64,000 nt of DNA. Origin: Herminiimonas sp. KBW02. Its GTDB lineage: Bacteria; Pseudomonadota; Gammaproteobacteria; Burkholderiales; Burkholderiaceae_D. Shown piece by piece: positions 1-11,100 of the stretch. The notes under the pieces are model-generated. The model was given only the letters and a program-made list of their open reading frames with translations, did no database searches and was not told where the DNA came from. The position numbers were made by a program, and so were the translations under genes. Location: the NCBI RefSeq assembly GCF_003852535.1, contig NZ_QAJP01000008.1:130013-194012 (forward strand). Direction: 5' to 3'. The stretch's first letter is position 1, and every line of letters begins with the position of its first letter.

Positions 1-2
1 CC

Positions 3-176
3 TTAGCACTTGCCACCCGTCGCGAGCATGCCCCGCTTTACCGTAACCAGATTTTGTAATTCTCCGCAGGCGACATCGTCGCCAGAAATATTGCACACTA
101 TGGCGCTAATGTACTCTCACTGACCTTACCCAAGGCCGGCAAGGAACGCAATGCACTGCGGAATTTGATCCTGTAA
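3..176 (+). pseudogene. 3' end of an unrecognised gene, interrupted by an in-frame stop
   Basis: One plus-strand frame reads as coding-like sequence from the window edge to a TAA at 57-59 (ending ..PLYRNQIL), then stays open for another 38 codons to TAA at 174-176 (ending ..ERNALRNLIL). There is no plausible ATG after the first stop. The simplest reading is the C-terminus of a gene that gained a nonsense mutation or a short tail extension; the 5' part lies outside the window. I do not recognise the family. It converges on rluD. Confidence is low because only about 57 codons are visible. Confidence 0.35.
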
Positions 177-180
177 ATGA

Positions 181-211
181 AAACGGGCTCACCATCGTAA
201 ATAGTGAACCC
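181..211 (-). terminator. probable terminator of rluD
   Basis: Inverted repeat with arms 185-192 and 204-211 and an 11-nt loop. Read on the minus strand, all 8 pairs form (one G-U), followed by TTTT. It lies just past the rluD stop codon. On the plus strand the same hairpin has a C-A mismatch, so it suits rluD better than the convergent fragment. Confidence 0.5.
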
Positions 212-237
212 ATCTGCAACCACAAAAAATCAGTCCA

Positions 238-1266
238 TCAATAGGTTTTAATACCAGCCCTAGCCACCAGCTCAGCGAAGTCTTCCGGCAACTCGGTTGA
301 CCATTCCAGCGGCTCACCGCTGACTGGATGCATCAGGCCGAGGCGCCGTGCATGCAAGGCCTGACGCGGGAATGCCGTAGTCAGATGCTGCTTGCCATAC
401 AAACCGTCGCCCACCAGCGCAAAACCTATCGATTGCATGTGTACGCGGATCTGATGCGTCCGGCCGGTTTCCAGCCGGCATTGCATCAGGCTGACCGGAC
501 GGCCATCCAGCATGCCGGTTGCCAGGCGCTGGTAATGCGTGATCGCTGGCTTGGCAGTCAGATTTTCCGATACCGCCATCTTGATGCGGTCACGTGCATG
601 GCGACCGATGGAAGCATCGATCTTGCCGGTAATGTTGGGCGTGCCCCATACCAGCGCCAGGTATTCACGCTTGACAGTACGTGCCTGCAACTGGCGTACC
701 AGGTCGGTATGTGCGATCAGGGTCTTGGCCACCACCATCAGACCACTGGTGTCTTTATCCAGACGATGCACGATGCCGGCACGTGGCACACCGGAAATTG
801 ATGGCCAATAATGCAACAAACCATTCAGCAAGGTGCCCGACCAGTTCCCTGCGGCCGGATGCACCACCAGACCGGAAGGTTTGTTAATCACCAGCACTTC
901 GCTGTCTTCGTGCACGATGACCAGATCCATGGCTTCCGGCTTGAAAGCCTGCTCTTCAGGCGCAGGCTGCGGGTGAATGACGACCTTTTCATCGCCATAT
1001 ACCGTCATTTTCGCGCGGGCAACTTCGCCATCCACGCTGACGTGACCACCATCTATCCATTGCTGCATGCGGCTGCGCGAATATTGCGGAACCAGGGTGG
1101 AAAGTACTTTGTCCAAACGGACGCCGCAGACTTCCGGGCCTAACTCAAGAGCGATCGGCGGCAGTTCCAGCGCCAGATCGTCGCCATCATCCACGCCGTC
1201 CAGATCACTTTCGGGCATGGTTTTATTCAAAATCGGTGTTTCGGTTGGTATCACTACAAGTCCCAT
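238..1266 (-). CDS. rluD: 23S rRNA pseudouridine synthase RluD
   Basis: Converts specific uridines in helix 69 of 23S rRNA (1911, 1915 and 1917 in E. coli) to pseudouridine during large-subunit assembly. An S4 RNA-binding domain lies at about residues 45-92 (VRLDKVLSTLVP). The catalytic motif HRLDKDTSG puts the nucleophilic Asp at residue 170. Near the C-terminus is the conserved RLETGRTHQIRVH segment. Its 342 residues are slightly more than usual because of an acidic N-terminal stretch; an alternative ATG at codon 17 (1218) would remove half of it. It is divergent from bamD, whose promoter overlaps its 5' end. The rluD-bamD pairing is common in beta- and gammaproteobacteria. Confidence 0.95.
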   Translation of the reverse strand: MGLVVIPTETPILNKTMPESDLDGVDDGDDLALELPPIALELGPEVCGVRLDKVLSTLVPQYSRSRMQQWIDGGHVSVDGEVARAKMTVYGDEKVVIHPQPAPEEQAFKPEAMDLVIVHEDSEVLVINKPSGLVVHPAAGNWSGTLLNGLLHYWPSISGVPRAGIVHRLDKDTSGLMVVAKTLIAHTDLVRQLQARTVKREYLALVWGTPNITGKIDASIGRHARDRIKMAVSENLTAKPAITHYQRLATGMLDGRPVSLMQCRLETGRTHQIRVHMQSIGFALVGDGLYGKQHLTTAFPRQALHARRLGLMHPVSGEPLEWSTELPEDFAELVARAGIKTY

Positions 1267-1270
1267 CGGC

Positions 1271-1276
1271 TATAAT
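1271..1276 (+). promoter_or_regulatory. -10 element for bamD
   Basis: A perfect TATAAT lies 34 bp before the bamD ATG and inside the 73-bp gap between the divergent rluD and bamD starts. The -35 region is weak: GTATCA at 17-bp spacing, or TTGGTA at 20 bp. Confidence 0.45.
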
Positions 1277-1310
1277 CATTCATTGTCTAGCGGCATTCTC
1301 GCGAAATCTC

Positions 1311-2108
1311 ATGCAAAAACCAATGCTAAAAATTACCATCGTCGCTCTCGCCTTCCTACTGTCCGCATGTAGCCTCACACCTGACAAATTCGACGAGACC
1401 AAAAACTGGTCTCCGTCCAAATTATACTCGGAGGCTCGTGAAGAGATGAATGTAGGTGATTACACCAAGGCCATCTCTCACTTCGAAAAGCTGGAATCCC
1501 GTTATCCGTTTGGCACCTACGCCCAGCAAGCGCAGATGGAAATCGCCTACGCCTACTATCGCCAGGGTGACCAGCCACAGGCTCTGGCTGCGGTCGAGCG
1601 CTTCATCAAGCTGCACCCGGATCATCCTAACGTCGACTATATGTACTACCTGCGTGGTCTGATCAATTTCAACGATAAAGTCAGTATTTTCGACTTCGTA
1701 TCACGCCAGGATCCGACCGAACGTGATCCGAAAGCGGCCCGCGAAGCGTTTGACTCTTTCAAATTGCTGACTGAACGCTTCCCTGACAGCAAGTACACAC
1801 CGGATGCAACGGCACGCCTGGCCTACCTGATCAATACCATGGCGCAATACGATGTCCACGTGGCGAACTACTACTATCGCCGTGGCGCCTACCTGGCGGC
1901 GGCTAATCGTGCACAAGCCGCGGTGAAGAACTATCCGGGCGCACCAGCCGTGGAAGGCGCGCTGTACGTGATGATCCAGTCTTACGACGCACTCAACCTG
2001 CCGCAATTGCGCGATGATGCCGAGCGCGTGATGAAGACCAACTTCCCTGATAGTGTTTACTTCAAGGGCGGCCCGAAAAAAGAAACTCCTTGGTGGAAAG
2101 TCTGGTAA
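1311..2108 (+). CDS. bamD: outer membrane assembly lipoprotein BamD (ComL)
   Basis: Essential lipoprotein of the BAM complex that folds beta-barrel proteins into the outer membrane. The start is ATG 1311 (MQKPMLK; a second ATG is at 1323). The frame is open further upstream, but those codons overlap rluD and would precede the signal sequence. A lipoprotein signal ends in LLSAC, predicting acylation of that Cys. The rest is TPR-like helices (EAREEMNVGDYTKAISHFEK, then QGDQPQALAAVERFIKLHP). At 265 residues it has the family's usual length. It should assemble the usher and TolC-like proteins encoded elsewhere in this window. A strong terminator follows the stop. Confidence 0.95.
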   Translation: MQKPMLKITIVALAFLLSACSLTPDKFDETKNWSPSKLYSEAREEMNVGDYTKAISHFEKLESRYPFGTYAQQAQMEIAYAYYRQGDQPQALAAVERFIKLHPDHPNVDYMYYLRGLINFNDKVSIFDFVSRQDPTERDPKAAREAFDSFKLLTERFPDSKYTPDATARLAYLINTMAQYDVHVANYYYRRGAYLAAANRAQAAVKNYPGAPAVEGALYVMIQSYDALNLPQLRDDAERVMKTNFPDSVYFKGGPKKETPWWKVW

Positions 2109-2130
2109 TTGTCTTAAGTTAAGCACCTGT

Positions 2131-2159
2131 AAAAAAGCCTCGCATTGCGAGGCTTTTTT
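2131..2159. terminator. bidirectional terminator between bamD and the giant adhesin gene
   Basis: Perfect 7-bp stem GCCTCGC/GCGAGGC (2137-2143 and 2147-2153) with loop ATT, flanked by six A on the left and six T on the right. It can therefore end transcription from both convergent genes, bamD (plus) and the adhesin operon (minus). Confidence 0.85.
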
Positions 2160-2178
2160 GTTGCACAAAGAAATAATC

Positions 2179-5100
2179 TTACGCGTACAGGAAATTAATA
2201 CGCGCCACTTCCGAGGTATTGCTCGCGTCGTAAAAAGCAAAATAACCATTCCCTGCTACGGCATTACCGGACACTCTCAGCGTATCGCCTCCATCCATGC
2301 GAACGGTAAGCTGGTTATTCACTCCCATATTAATGACATCCTGCGCAGTAAACGTCAGGGTCGTAGATACACTATCCCTCACGTCCAGCGTGGTAATGCC
2401 ACTTGCCTTGTAGGTATTTTGTGTGGGGCCTGCCAGGAAAGTCGTCATATTCAGACTTGCCTGCAAGCCATCTATCCTCAACGTATCCGCGCCATCGCCG
2501 CCGGTAATATGATCCACATTGGCAATCGAGGAACCGTCTGCACCAACCTTGACCCAGAAAATATCATCACCGGCACCACCGATCAGCGTATTGTGCCCAC
2601 CCAAACGTCCATCCAGGATGTCGTTGCCGGCACCACCATTCAGAATATTAGTAGTGTTGATACCAAGCGCCGTCAAAATATTGGCCAGGCCATCACCGGT
2701 CAAAGTGCTGTCAACATTTGCACTACCAGTTAAATTCTCGATGGATGTATATCGATCGCCATTCGCATCGCCGCCGGTACCCTGGCCGGTTGCCAGGCTC
2801 GCCACGATAGGTTGACCGGTCGAATACTGATAACTGACCGTATCGTTACCGCCAGTACCGCCATTAAAATTATTGGCAGCCGCACTTGCATAAAACAGAT
2901 CGTTGCCAGCGCTGCCGATGACGTTTTCTATACTCACATAGCTATCACCCTGAGCATAGCCACCGGTACCAGTGCCATTAAACAAATTGACCGTCACCGC
3001 CGTTCCGGAGGCAGAATAATCGACGGTATCACTGCCAGCACTGCCGCCGTCAAAAACACTGGCAATATTGTTGGCGACGAAGGTGTCGTTAAACGCACTG
3101 CCCACCACATTCTGGATACCGATATAAGTATCACCAGCAGCGAAACCCAATGTGCCTGCGCCCGTATTCAGATTGACCGTCACGCCCAGATCTGAATATT
3201 GATAATTAACGGTATCAACACCACCATTGCCGGTAAATTTATTCGCTTCACTACTTGCGTAAAATATATCGTTGGAAGTGCTGCCGATGACATTCTGGAC
3301 ACCAGAGAATGTATCGCCATAGGCTTCGCTACCGACCGCCGAACCAATCGCATTACCGTTGAATAAATCGATAGTCACGCCGAGACTGGAACCAGCATAG
3401 TTAATCGTGTTCGCCGTCGCGGCTGTACCGTTGTAGCCCAGGCCGATCAGTTGATCAGCACCTGCACCACCGGTCAGGATGGAGCCACCAGCAGCCAAAC
3501 CAGTCAGTTTGTCGGCAAAAGCTGTACCGGTCAGATTTTGAATAAGAGTAAAGGTATCGCCGGTAGCATCGCCAGTCGAACCAGTCGTCGTATTCAGATT
3601 GGCGACCACTGCAGCCGTTGAACCCGCATAGCTGACCGTGTTATTGCCCGTGCCGCCATTGAAAGCATTGACATCCGCGCTCGCGATAAACAAATCATTA
3701 CCCGTACCGCCGATCGCGTTCTGAATGTTGGTGTAAGTATCGCCTTCCGCATCGCCGCCTTTACCACTACGCGCCGCGACACCTCCGACAACCGCATTCG
3801 ACAGATTGATGGTCAGTGCCGCAGTATTGCCTGCGTAGTTGGTCGTATTGTTGGTGCCATAACCGATCAAGACGTCCGCGCCTGCGCCACCCGTCAGCGT
3901 CGAATTACCACCTGCGGCACCACCCAGCGTATCGTTGCTAGCAGTACCGATCAGATTCTGGATATTCCAGAAAAGGTAACCAGTCTGGAACGCGCTGGTA
4001 CCAGTCATGTTTTTGATATCAATATTGACCGGGCCGGCCAGTGATTGATAGCTGACCGTATTCACGCCGCTACCGCCGTCAAATCTGTTGCTCACCGCAG
4101 CGGCGTTGAAGGTATCGTTACCGGAACCGCCTGCCACGTCCTGAATATTGACGTAGGTATCACCTGCGGCACCACCCGCACCGCTGAGGGTCGCGACACT
4201 CGTGCCGTTCAGCGTTGCTGCAACACCGGCCAGATTGATCAATACGTCTGCAGTCGCCGCTTCGTAGCTGACCCGGTTATGCGAGTTCGCATCGCTGACG
4301 CCGCCGTCAAATTTATTGGCCGCAGCACCTGTTGCCGCGCTGGCGTAGAAAATATCATCGAAGCTGCTGCCGACGACGTTCTGTATATTGATGTAGGTAT
4401 CACCAATCGCGTAGCTGCCGGCCGCACCGCCGCCTGTCATCGTCGTCAGCCCGCCGCGTGTATCTGTCGCCAGATTGACGATCACACCGACATCCGATGC
4501 GGCGTAATTCACAGTATTACTACCTGTGCCGCCATTGAAGGCATTCGCAGCGCTACCCGCAATGAAGACGTCGTTGCCACTGCCACCAGTCGCATCATGG
4601 ATACCGATGTAAGTATCCTGACCGGCAACCTTACCGACATTGCCTTTGCCCGCAGCCACGCCAGCCACTGCCTTATCGGACAAGTTGATGGTCAGTGCAG
4701 CTGAGAACCCGCTGTAATTGACACGGTCATGCAAACCGCCATTACCGTCGAAGGTGCCAGCCAGCGTGTTGTGCGCAAAGAATTCATCACCACCCAAAGT
4801 ACTGCCGGTCACATTGCTGATGCCGGAATAGGTATCACCTTCAGCATCGCCACCGCGTCCGGCACCTGCGACCAACGCAGCACCACCCGCCGTCGGATTA
4901 ACCGATCCGGTTGAAAGATTGACTGTGACCGCCGTCGCTGACGAGGTATAGCTGACCGTATCGCTACCACCATTACCGGTGAATACGTTAGCTGCAATAC
5001 CGCCGATGAAAATATCGTTGGATGCACTACCCGTGACATTCTGGATCGCGTTGTAAGTATCACCAGCGGCGTGGCTGGCGCTTACAGTCGCATTTGCGCC

Positions 5101-8100
5101 CGTCATGCTGGCCACCGTAGTGCCGCCTATCGTGACGCTGGCACCCGACAAGTTGACGATCACACCTGCAGCGGAGCCGCCGTAATGCACCGTGTTATTC
5201 GTACCGCCACCACCATTGATATTATTTGCCGCCGCATTGGCAACGATGATATCCGCGCCGCTGCCACCAGTGATGTCCTGGATATTCACATAGGTATCAC
5301 CCAGCGCGCCGCCAGCGCCGCTGTTGGCAGCGATGGAAGTGCCGTTGACTGTTACTGCAGCACCTGCGAGGTTGACGACAATCCCGGTACTCGTCGCTTC
5401 ATAGCTGACCCGGTTATGCGAATTGGCATCGCTGACGCCACCGTCAAATTTATTGGCGGCTGCCCCGGTTGCAGCACTCGCATAGAACAAATCATCGAAG
5501 CTGCTGCCGACCACGTTTTGTATATTGGTATAGGTATCGCCAATGGCATAACTGCCAGCCGCACCACCACCTGTCATGCTGTTAAGGCCGCCACGCGTAT
5601 CTGCTGCGAAATTGACGATCACGCCTGCATCCGATGCTGCGTAATTCACAGTATTGCTGCCAGTGCCGCCGTCAAAGGCATTCGCAGCACTACCTGCGAT
5701 AAAGGTATCGTTGCCCGCGCCACCAGTCGCATCATGGATGCCGATGTACGTATCCTGACCAGTCTTGCCGACGTCACCTTTACCGGCAGTTACGCCTGCC
5801 ACCGTCTTGTCGGACAGATTAATAGTCAGATTCGATGTGAAGCCGGTGTAATTGACGCGATCATGCAAACCACCATTACCATCGAAAGTCCCTACCAGGG
5901 TTCCGTTTGCAAAGAATTCATCACCGCCTAATGCGCTACCGATCACATTGCTGATGCCGCTATATGTATCATTCAGTGCGTCACCACCACGACCTGTGCC
6001 TGCGGCCAGCGAACCGCCACCCGCAGTCGGCGTCACTGCGGTACCCGAAAGGTTAACGGTGACGGCTGCGGTGGACGACGTGTAGCTCACCGTATCGCTG
6101 CCACCACCGCCGACAAAGGCATTCGCGGCAGCGCCACCGATGAAAGTATCGTTGTATATGCTGCCGATGACATTCTGGATGGAGGTATAGGTATCGCCTT
6201 CAGCATAGCTGCCGACACCACCACCGGTATTACTGGCCAGACCATTGACACTCAGTGCTGACAAATTGACGATCACGCCGCTGTTCGAGGACGCATAGCT
6301 GACGGTATTCGTACCACCGCCACCATTGAAATTATTGACTCCCAGGCTGGCGATGAAAATATCGTTGCCATTACCGCCGGTCGCATCCTGGATATTGGTA
6401 TAGGTATCACCTTGCGCATTACCGCCGGCACCAGTCCCCGCCGCGACACCGGAAGCTGCCTTGTCAGACAGATTGACGATCAGGTTGGCCGTATCGCTCG
6501 CATAGCTGACACGGTTATGCAAACCACCGCCGCCATCGAAATTATTCGCAGCAGCACTGGCGATGAAAGTGTCATTACCTGCACCGCCGCTAATATCCTG
6601 AATATTGGTATAGGTATCTCCCTGAGCGTTACCACCCAGGCCGATCGCACCAACTGTCAGCAAATCAATCGTCAGGTCCGCAGTATCGCTCGCATAGCTG
6701 ACGCGATTATGCGAAGTTGCCGTACTGGTGCCACCATCGAAACGATTGGCCTGACCGTTGGCGATGAACAGATCGTCGCCGGAACCACCTGTAATGTCCT
6801 GGATGTTGGTGTAGGTATCGCCTTGCGCATTGCCGCCCAGCCCCGTACCGGCGATCAAATCGATCGTCAGGTTGGCTGTATCGCTCGCATAGCTGACACG
6901 GTTATGCAAACCACCGCCGCCATCGAAATTATTCGCTGCCGCACTGGCGACAAAGGTGTCGTTACCGCTACCGCCGGTCACATCCTGGATGTTAACGTAG
7001 GTATCGCCTTGCGCATTGCCGCCCAGCCCGGTACCGGCGATCAAATCAATCGTCAGGTCTGCTGTATCGCTCGCATAGCTGACACGATTATGCGAAGTTG
7101 CCGTACTGGTGCCGCCATCAAAACGATTGGCCTGGCCGTTGGCGATGAAGAGATCGTCGCCCGAGCCGCCGGTAATGTCTTGAATATTGGTATAAGTGTC
7201 GCCCTGCGCATTACCACCCAGACCGATTGCACCAACTGTCAGCAAATCGATAGTCAGGTTGGCGGTATCACTGGCGTAACTGACACGGTTATGCAAACCA
7301 CCACCACCGTCAAACGCATTCGCTGCAGCACTGGCAACGAAGGTGTCGTTACCGCTACCGCCGGTCACATCCTGGATGTTGACGTAGGTATCGCCTTCCG
7401 CATTGCCGCCCAGCCCGGTACCTGCGATCAAATCAATCGTCAGGTCTGCTGTATCGCTCGCATAGCTGACGCGGTTATGTGAAGTCGCCGTGCTGGCGCC
7501 GCCATCAAAACGATTGGCCTGGCCATTGGCGATGAAGAGATCGTCGCCCGAGCCGCCGGTAATGTCTTGAATATTGGTATAAGTGTCGCCCTGCGCATTG
7601 CCGCCCAGACCTGTACCGGCGATCAAATCGATCGTCAGGTTAGCGGTATCACTCGCATAGCTGACGCGGTTATGCGTGCCGCCGCCACCGTCGAAGTTAT
7701 TCGCTGCCGCGCTGGCGATGAAAGTATCGTTGCCGCTACCACCGGTAAGGTCCTGGATATTGACGTAGGTATCGCCCTCGGCATTGCCGCCTATCCCTGC
7801 TGCACCTGGCGTCAGCAAATCGATAGTCAGATCCGCAGTATCGCTGGCATAGCTGACACGGTTATGTGAAGCAGCGGTGCTTACACCACCGTCAAACCGA
7901 TTAACCGAACCATTCGCAATGAACAGATCATCGCTGGCACTACCGATGACATTCTGTATCGAGGTGTAGCGATCATCTTGCGCGTACCCCCCCGTCCCGA
8001 TACCGGTTATAAGGTTAACCGTTACGCCGGCATTGGACGCAGCATAACTGACCGTGTTCGAACCCAGCCCGCCATCAAAGCTATTGACCAGGTTGCTGGC

Positions 8101-11100
8101 GACAAAGGTATCGTCGTAGCTGGTACCGATTGCATTGCGTATGCCATCGTAGCGATCACCGTCGGCGTAACCACCGGTACCAACGCCAGCGTTCAAGTCT
8201 ACCGTGACGCCGTTGCCATCAGTTGCCTTGATATAGCTGACCGTATCGTTACCGCCATTACCGACGAAAGAGTTGGCAGCACTATTCGCGATAAACAAAT
8301 CATCGCTGGTGCTGCCTTTGACGTTCTGGATGCTGATGTAGCTGTCACCATCCGCAAAACCGCCGCTACCGGTACCCGCTACCAGATCTATGGTTACCCC
8401 TGTGGTGGAATGTTCATAGCTCACCGTATTCGAACCGGCGCCACCATTGAATGCGTTGGCGACATTACTCGCGATGAAAGTATCGTTGCCGCTGCCGCCG
8501 GTTGCATCCTGGATATTGATCAGCGTGTCGCCGGCGGCCAGGCTACCAGCGCCCGAACCTGTACCGTTGAACAGATCAACCGTTACGCCTACCGTATCGT
8601 TGGCATAGCTGACGCGGTTATGGTTGCCGCCGCCGCCATCAAAGGTGTTGGCAGCAGCACTGGCGACAAAGGTATCGTCAAAGGCACTACCGATGACGTT
8701 CTGTATATTGATAAATTTATCGCCCTGCGCGAAACCGCCACTGGTACCGACGCCGTTGGCGTGGAACAGATCGACCGTCACAGCACCGGTAGTGGACCCA
8801 CTATAATCCACCGTATTGGAACCTGCACCGCCATCGAATACATTCGCAGAGTCATTGGCGACAAAGGTATCGTTACCGCTGCCACCGGTCACGTTTTCGA
8901 TATTCGCCAGGCGATCACCTTCGGCCAGGCCACCAGTACCCAGACCGGTGACCAGGTTGACGGTGACGCCCGCGGTATCAGCTGCATAGCTGACGGTATC
9001 TACACCACCGAGACCGTCGAAATTGTCAGCGTGGTTGCTGGCAATGAAAGTATCCGCATAAGCAGTACCGACGAATTTATCGATATTCGTGTAGCTGTTC
9101 GAATACGTGGCAGGCGTCCCGCCTGCAGCAGGGGTCAGTTCAATACCACCTACGTTACGCGATGCATCAACGACGACGCCGGACAGATAGCGTTCATAGC
9201 TCACTGTATCAATACCGCCCGCACCGCCATTGAAATTCAGGCTATCCGTATCCGCAACAAACTTGTCGTCAAACGAACTACCGATCACGTTCTGGATATT
9301 TTTATAACTGTCACCCTGGGCATTACCACCCGTACCCTGGGCTTTGTAGAAATCGACTTCAACACCAGAAGCAGAACCGGCATAGCTAACCGTATTAACA
9401 CCACCCATACCATCGAAATGGTTAGCGTCCAGACTGGCAACAAAGGTATCGTTATATGCGCTGCCGATAACATTCTGGATATTGACGTATTGGTCACCGG
9501 TGGCATCATTGCCACTACCCACACCGTTCAACAAATCAACCGTCACACCGGCAGTCGAGCTCGATGGCGAGTTCGCATAAGAGACCGTGTTCGAGCCACC
9601 CGCACCACCATCAAATTTGTTCGCGACGCTGCTGGCAATGAAGGTATCGCTATAGCTGCTGCCGACGACATTCTCAATATTTGTGAAGGTCAGATTCCCC
9701 GCATAACCGCCAGTGCCAGTGCCAGTCGTCATGTTCACAGTCACAGCAGCATTCGAGGCAGAAAAATCGATCGTATCGCTGCCGCCAGTACCGCCATCCA
9801 CGCCTTTGGTATTGGCACCGACGATAAAGGTATCGTCATGCGCACTACCGATTACCTTCTGAATATTTTGCAACGTATCGTGACCACCAAAGCCGTCTAG
9901 TGCATTACCGGTGCTCAGATCTACCGTCACACCTGAGGTCGATGCCTTGTAACCGACCGTATTAATATTCGTGCCGCCGCTGTTCACTCCACCGACGATA
10001 GTATCGTTACCGGCACCACCTTCGAAATAAGTATTACCCTTGCCGCCGTAGAGGATATCAGCACCGGTACCGCCGTACAAAAAGTCGTTTGCATTGCTAC
10101 CGTATATCGTCGTACCGGCGTTATCGCCGGCATGCACGGTGTGCGAAATACCTTGTGCTGGCAACACAAGCGCACTTTCACCTGTTACCGGATTGGCATA
10201 GTTCAGGTCATCTGCAGTCGTCGCGTCCTTGAGCACGACCTGACGCACGCTGTTAAGTACCTGTACGCCGTCAGTCGTGATAACCGACAATTCAAAATTC
10301 AGTTTGAAATCCTGATGTATAGGCGCATTTGCATTCGCCTCCACCGTGTTGTAGCGCAGCTCAAGTCCGTACTGCTTGGTATCCGGTAAGACCGCGATCT
10401 GGTAAACACCATTACCCAGGAAAGTGGCCCCGACTATCGTCATGTTCGAAGGGACACCCGATACCGTCAGACTCTGTACCTTGCCGTCGCCGGTAATCTG
10501 CACATCGAGTACTTTGCTAAAAGTCCCATTCGGCGTATTTCCGCTTGGTGCCAGACCATTTGCCCATATCTCAGTGACATCATTAGCCGCATTGATAATC
10601 TGCGGTGCAATCTGCGCGATATTCGAAGTGTTGGTATCCGACTGGAACGCGCTGCTACCACCGCTACCCTTCAGGGTCGTGCCATCTTGCGTCGTACCTA
10701 TCGTATTCACCAGATGCACCGACAGTGCTGGCGCGTTCGGCCCGATGACGAATTCCTGCGGCGTCACGCCCGGACGTTCCGGCAAAACCTGTGGTATCTG
10801 TTTGACCAGCGGCTGCTGCACAGAAGCCTGGCCTTCATAATTCGATTTGAAGTTATTGACCGGCGTTGCATTGCTTTGTACCACGTTTGCCAGTTGCACC
10901 ATCGCCTTGCTCAAGGCAGCGATCGCCGCATTTGCAGCCTGTGCCTGTGCCGCCAGATCTTGCGCACCTTCGGTCTGGCGGTAGGATGCTTCTTCCTGCA
11001 TAAAGCCGCGTCCCTCGGCGCCTTGCGGCTCCGTACTCAGGACACGCGGCTGATCGAGTTTTTGCAGCGGAATGATGCCGACCTGATCCATCATATGGGC

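Noticed and set aside
7978-9900. 640-codon plus-strand ORF and several other long ORFs (for example 4045-4704, 5071-5931, 6412-7482) opposite the adhesin gene
   Set aside because: They lie antisense to the repeat modules and their sequences simply mirror the module periodicity; they lack starts, ribosome sites and recognisable domains.
2500-10000. Regularly spaced repeats resembling a CRISPR or satellite array
   Set aside because: The repeats are long, imperfect, in-frame protein modules inside one 9.2-kb coding sequence, with no short identical repeats or cas genes.
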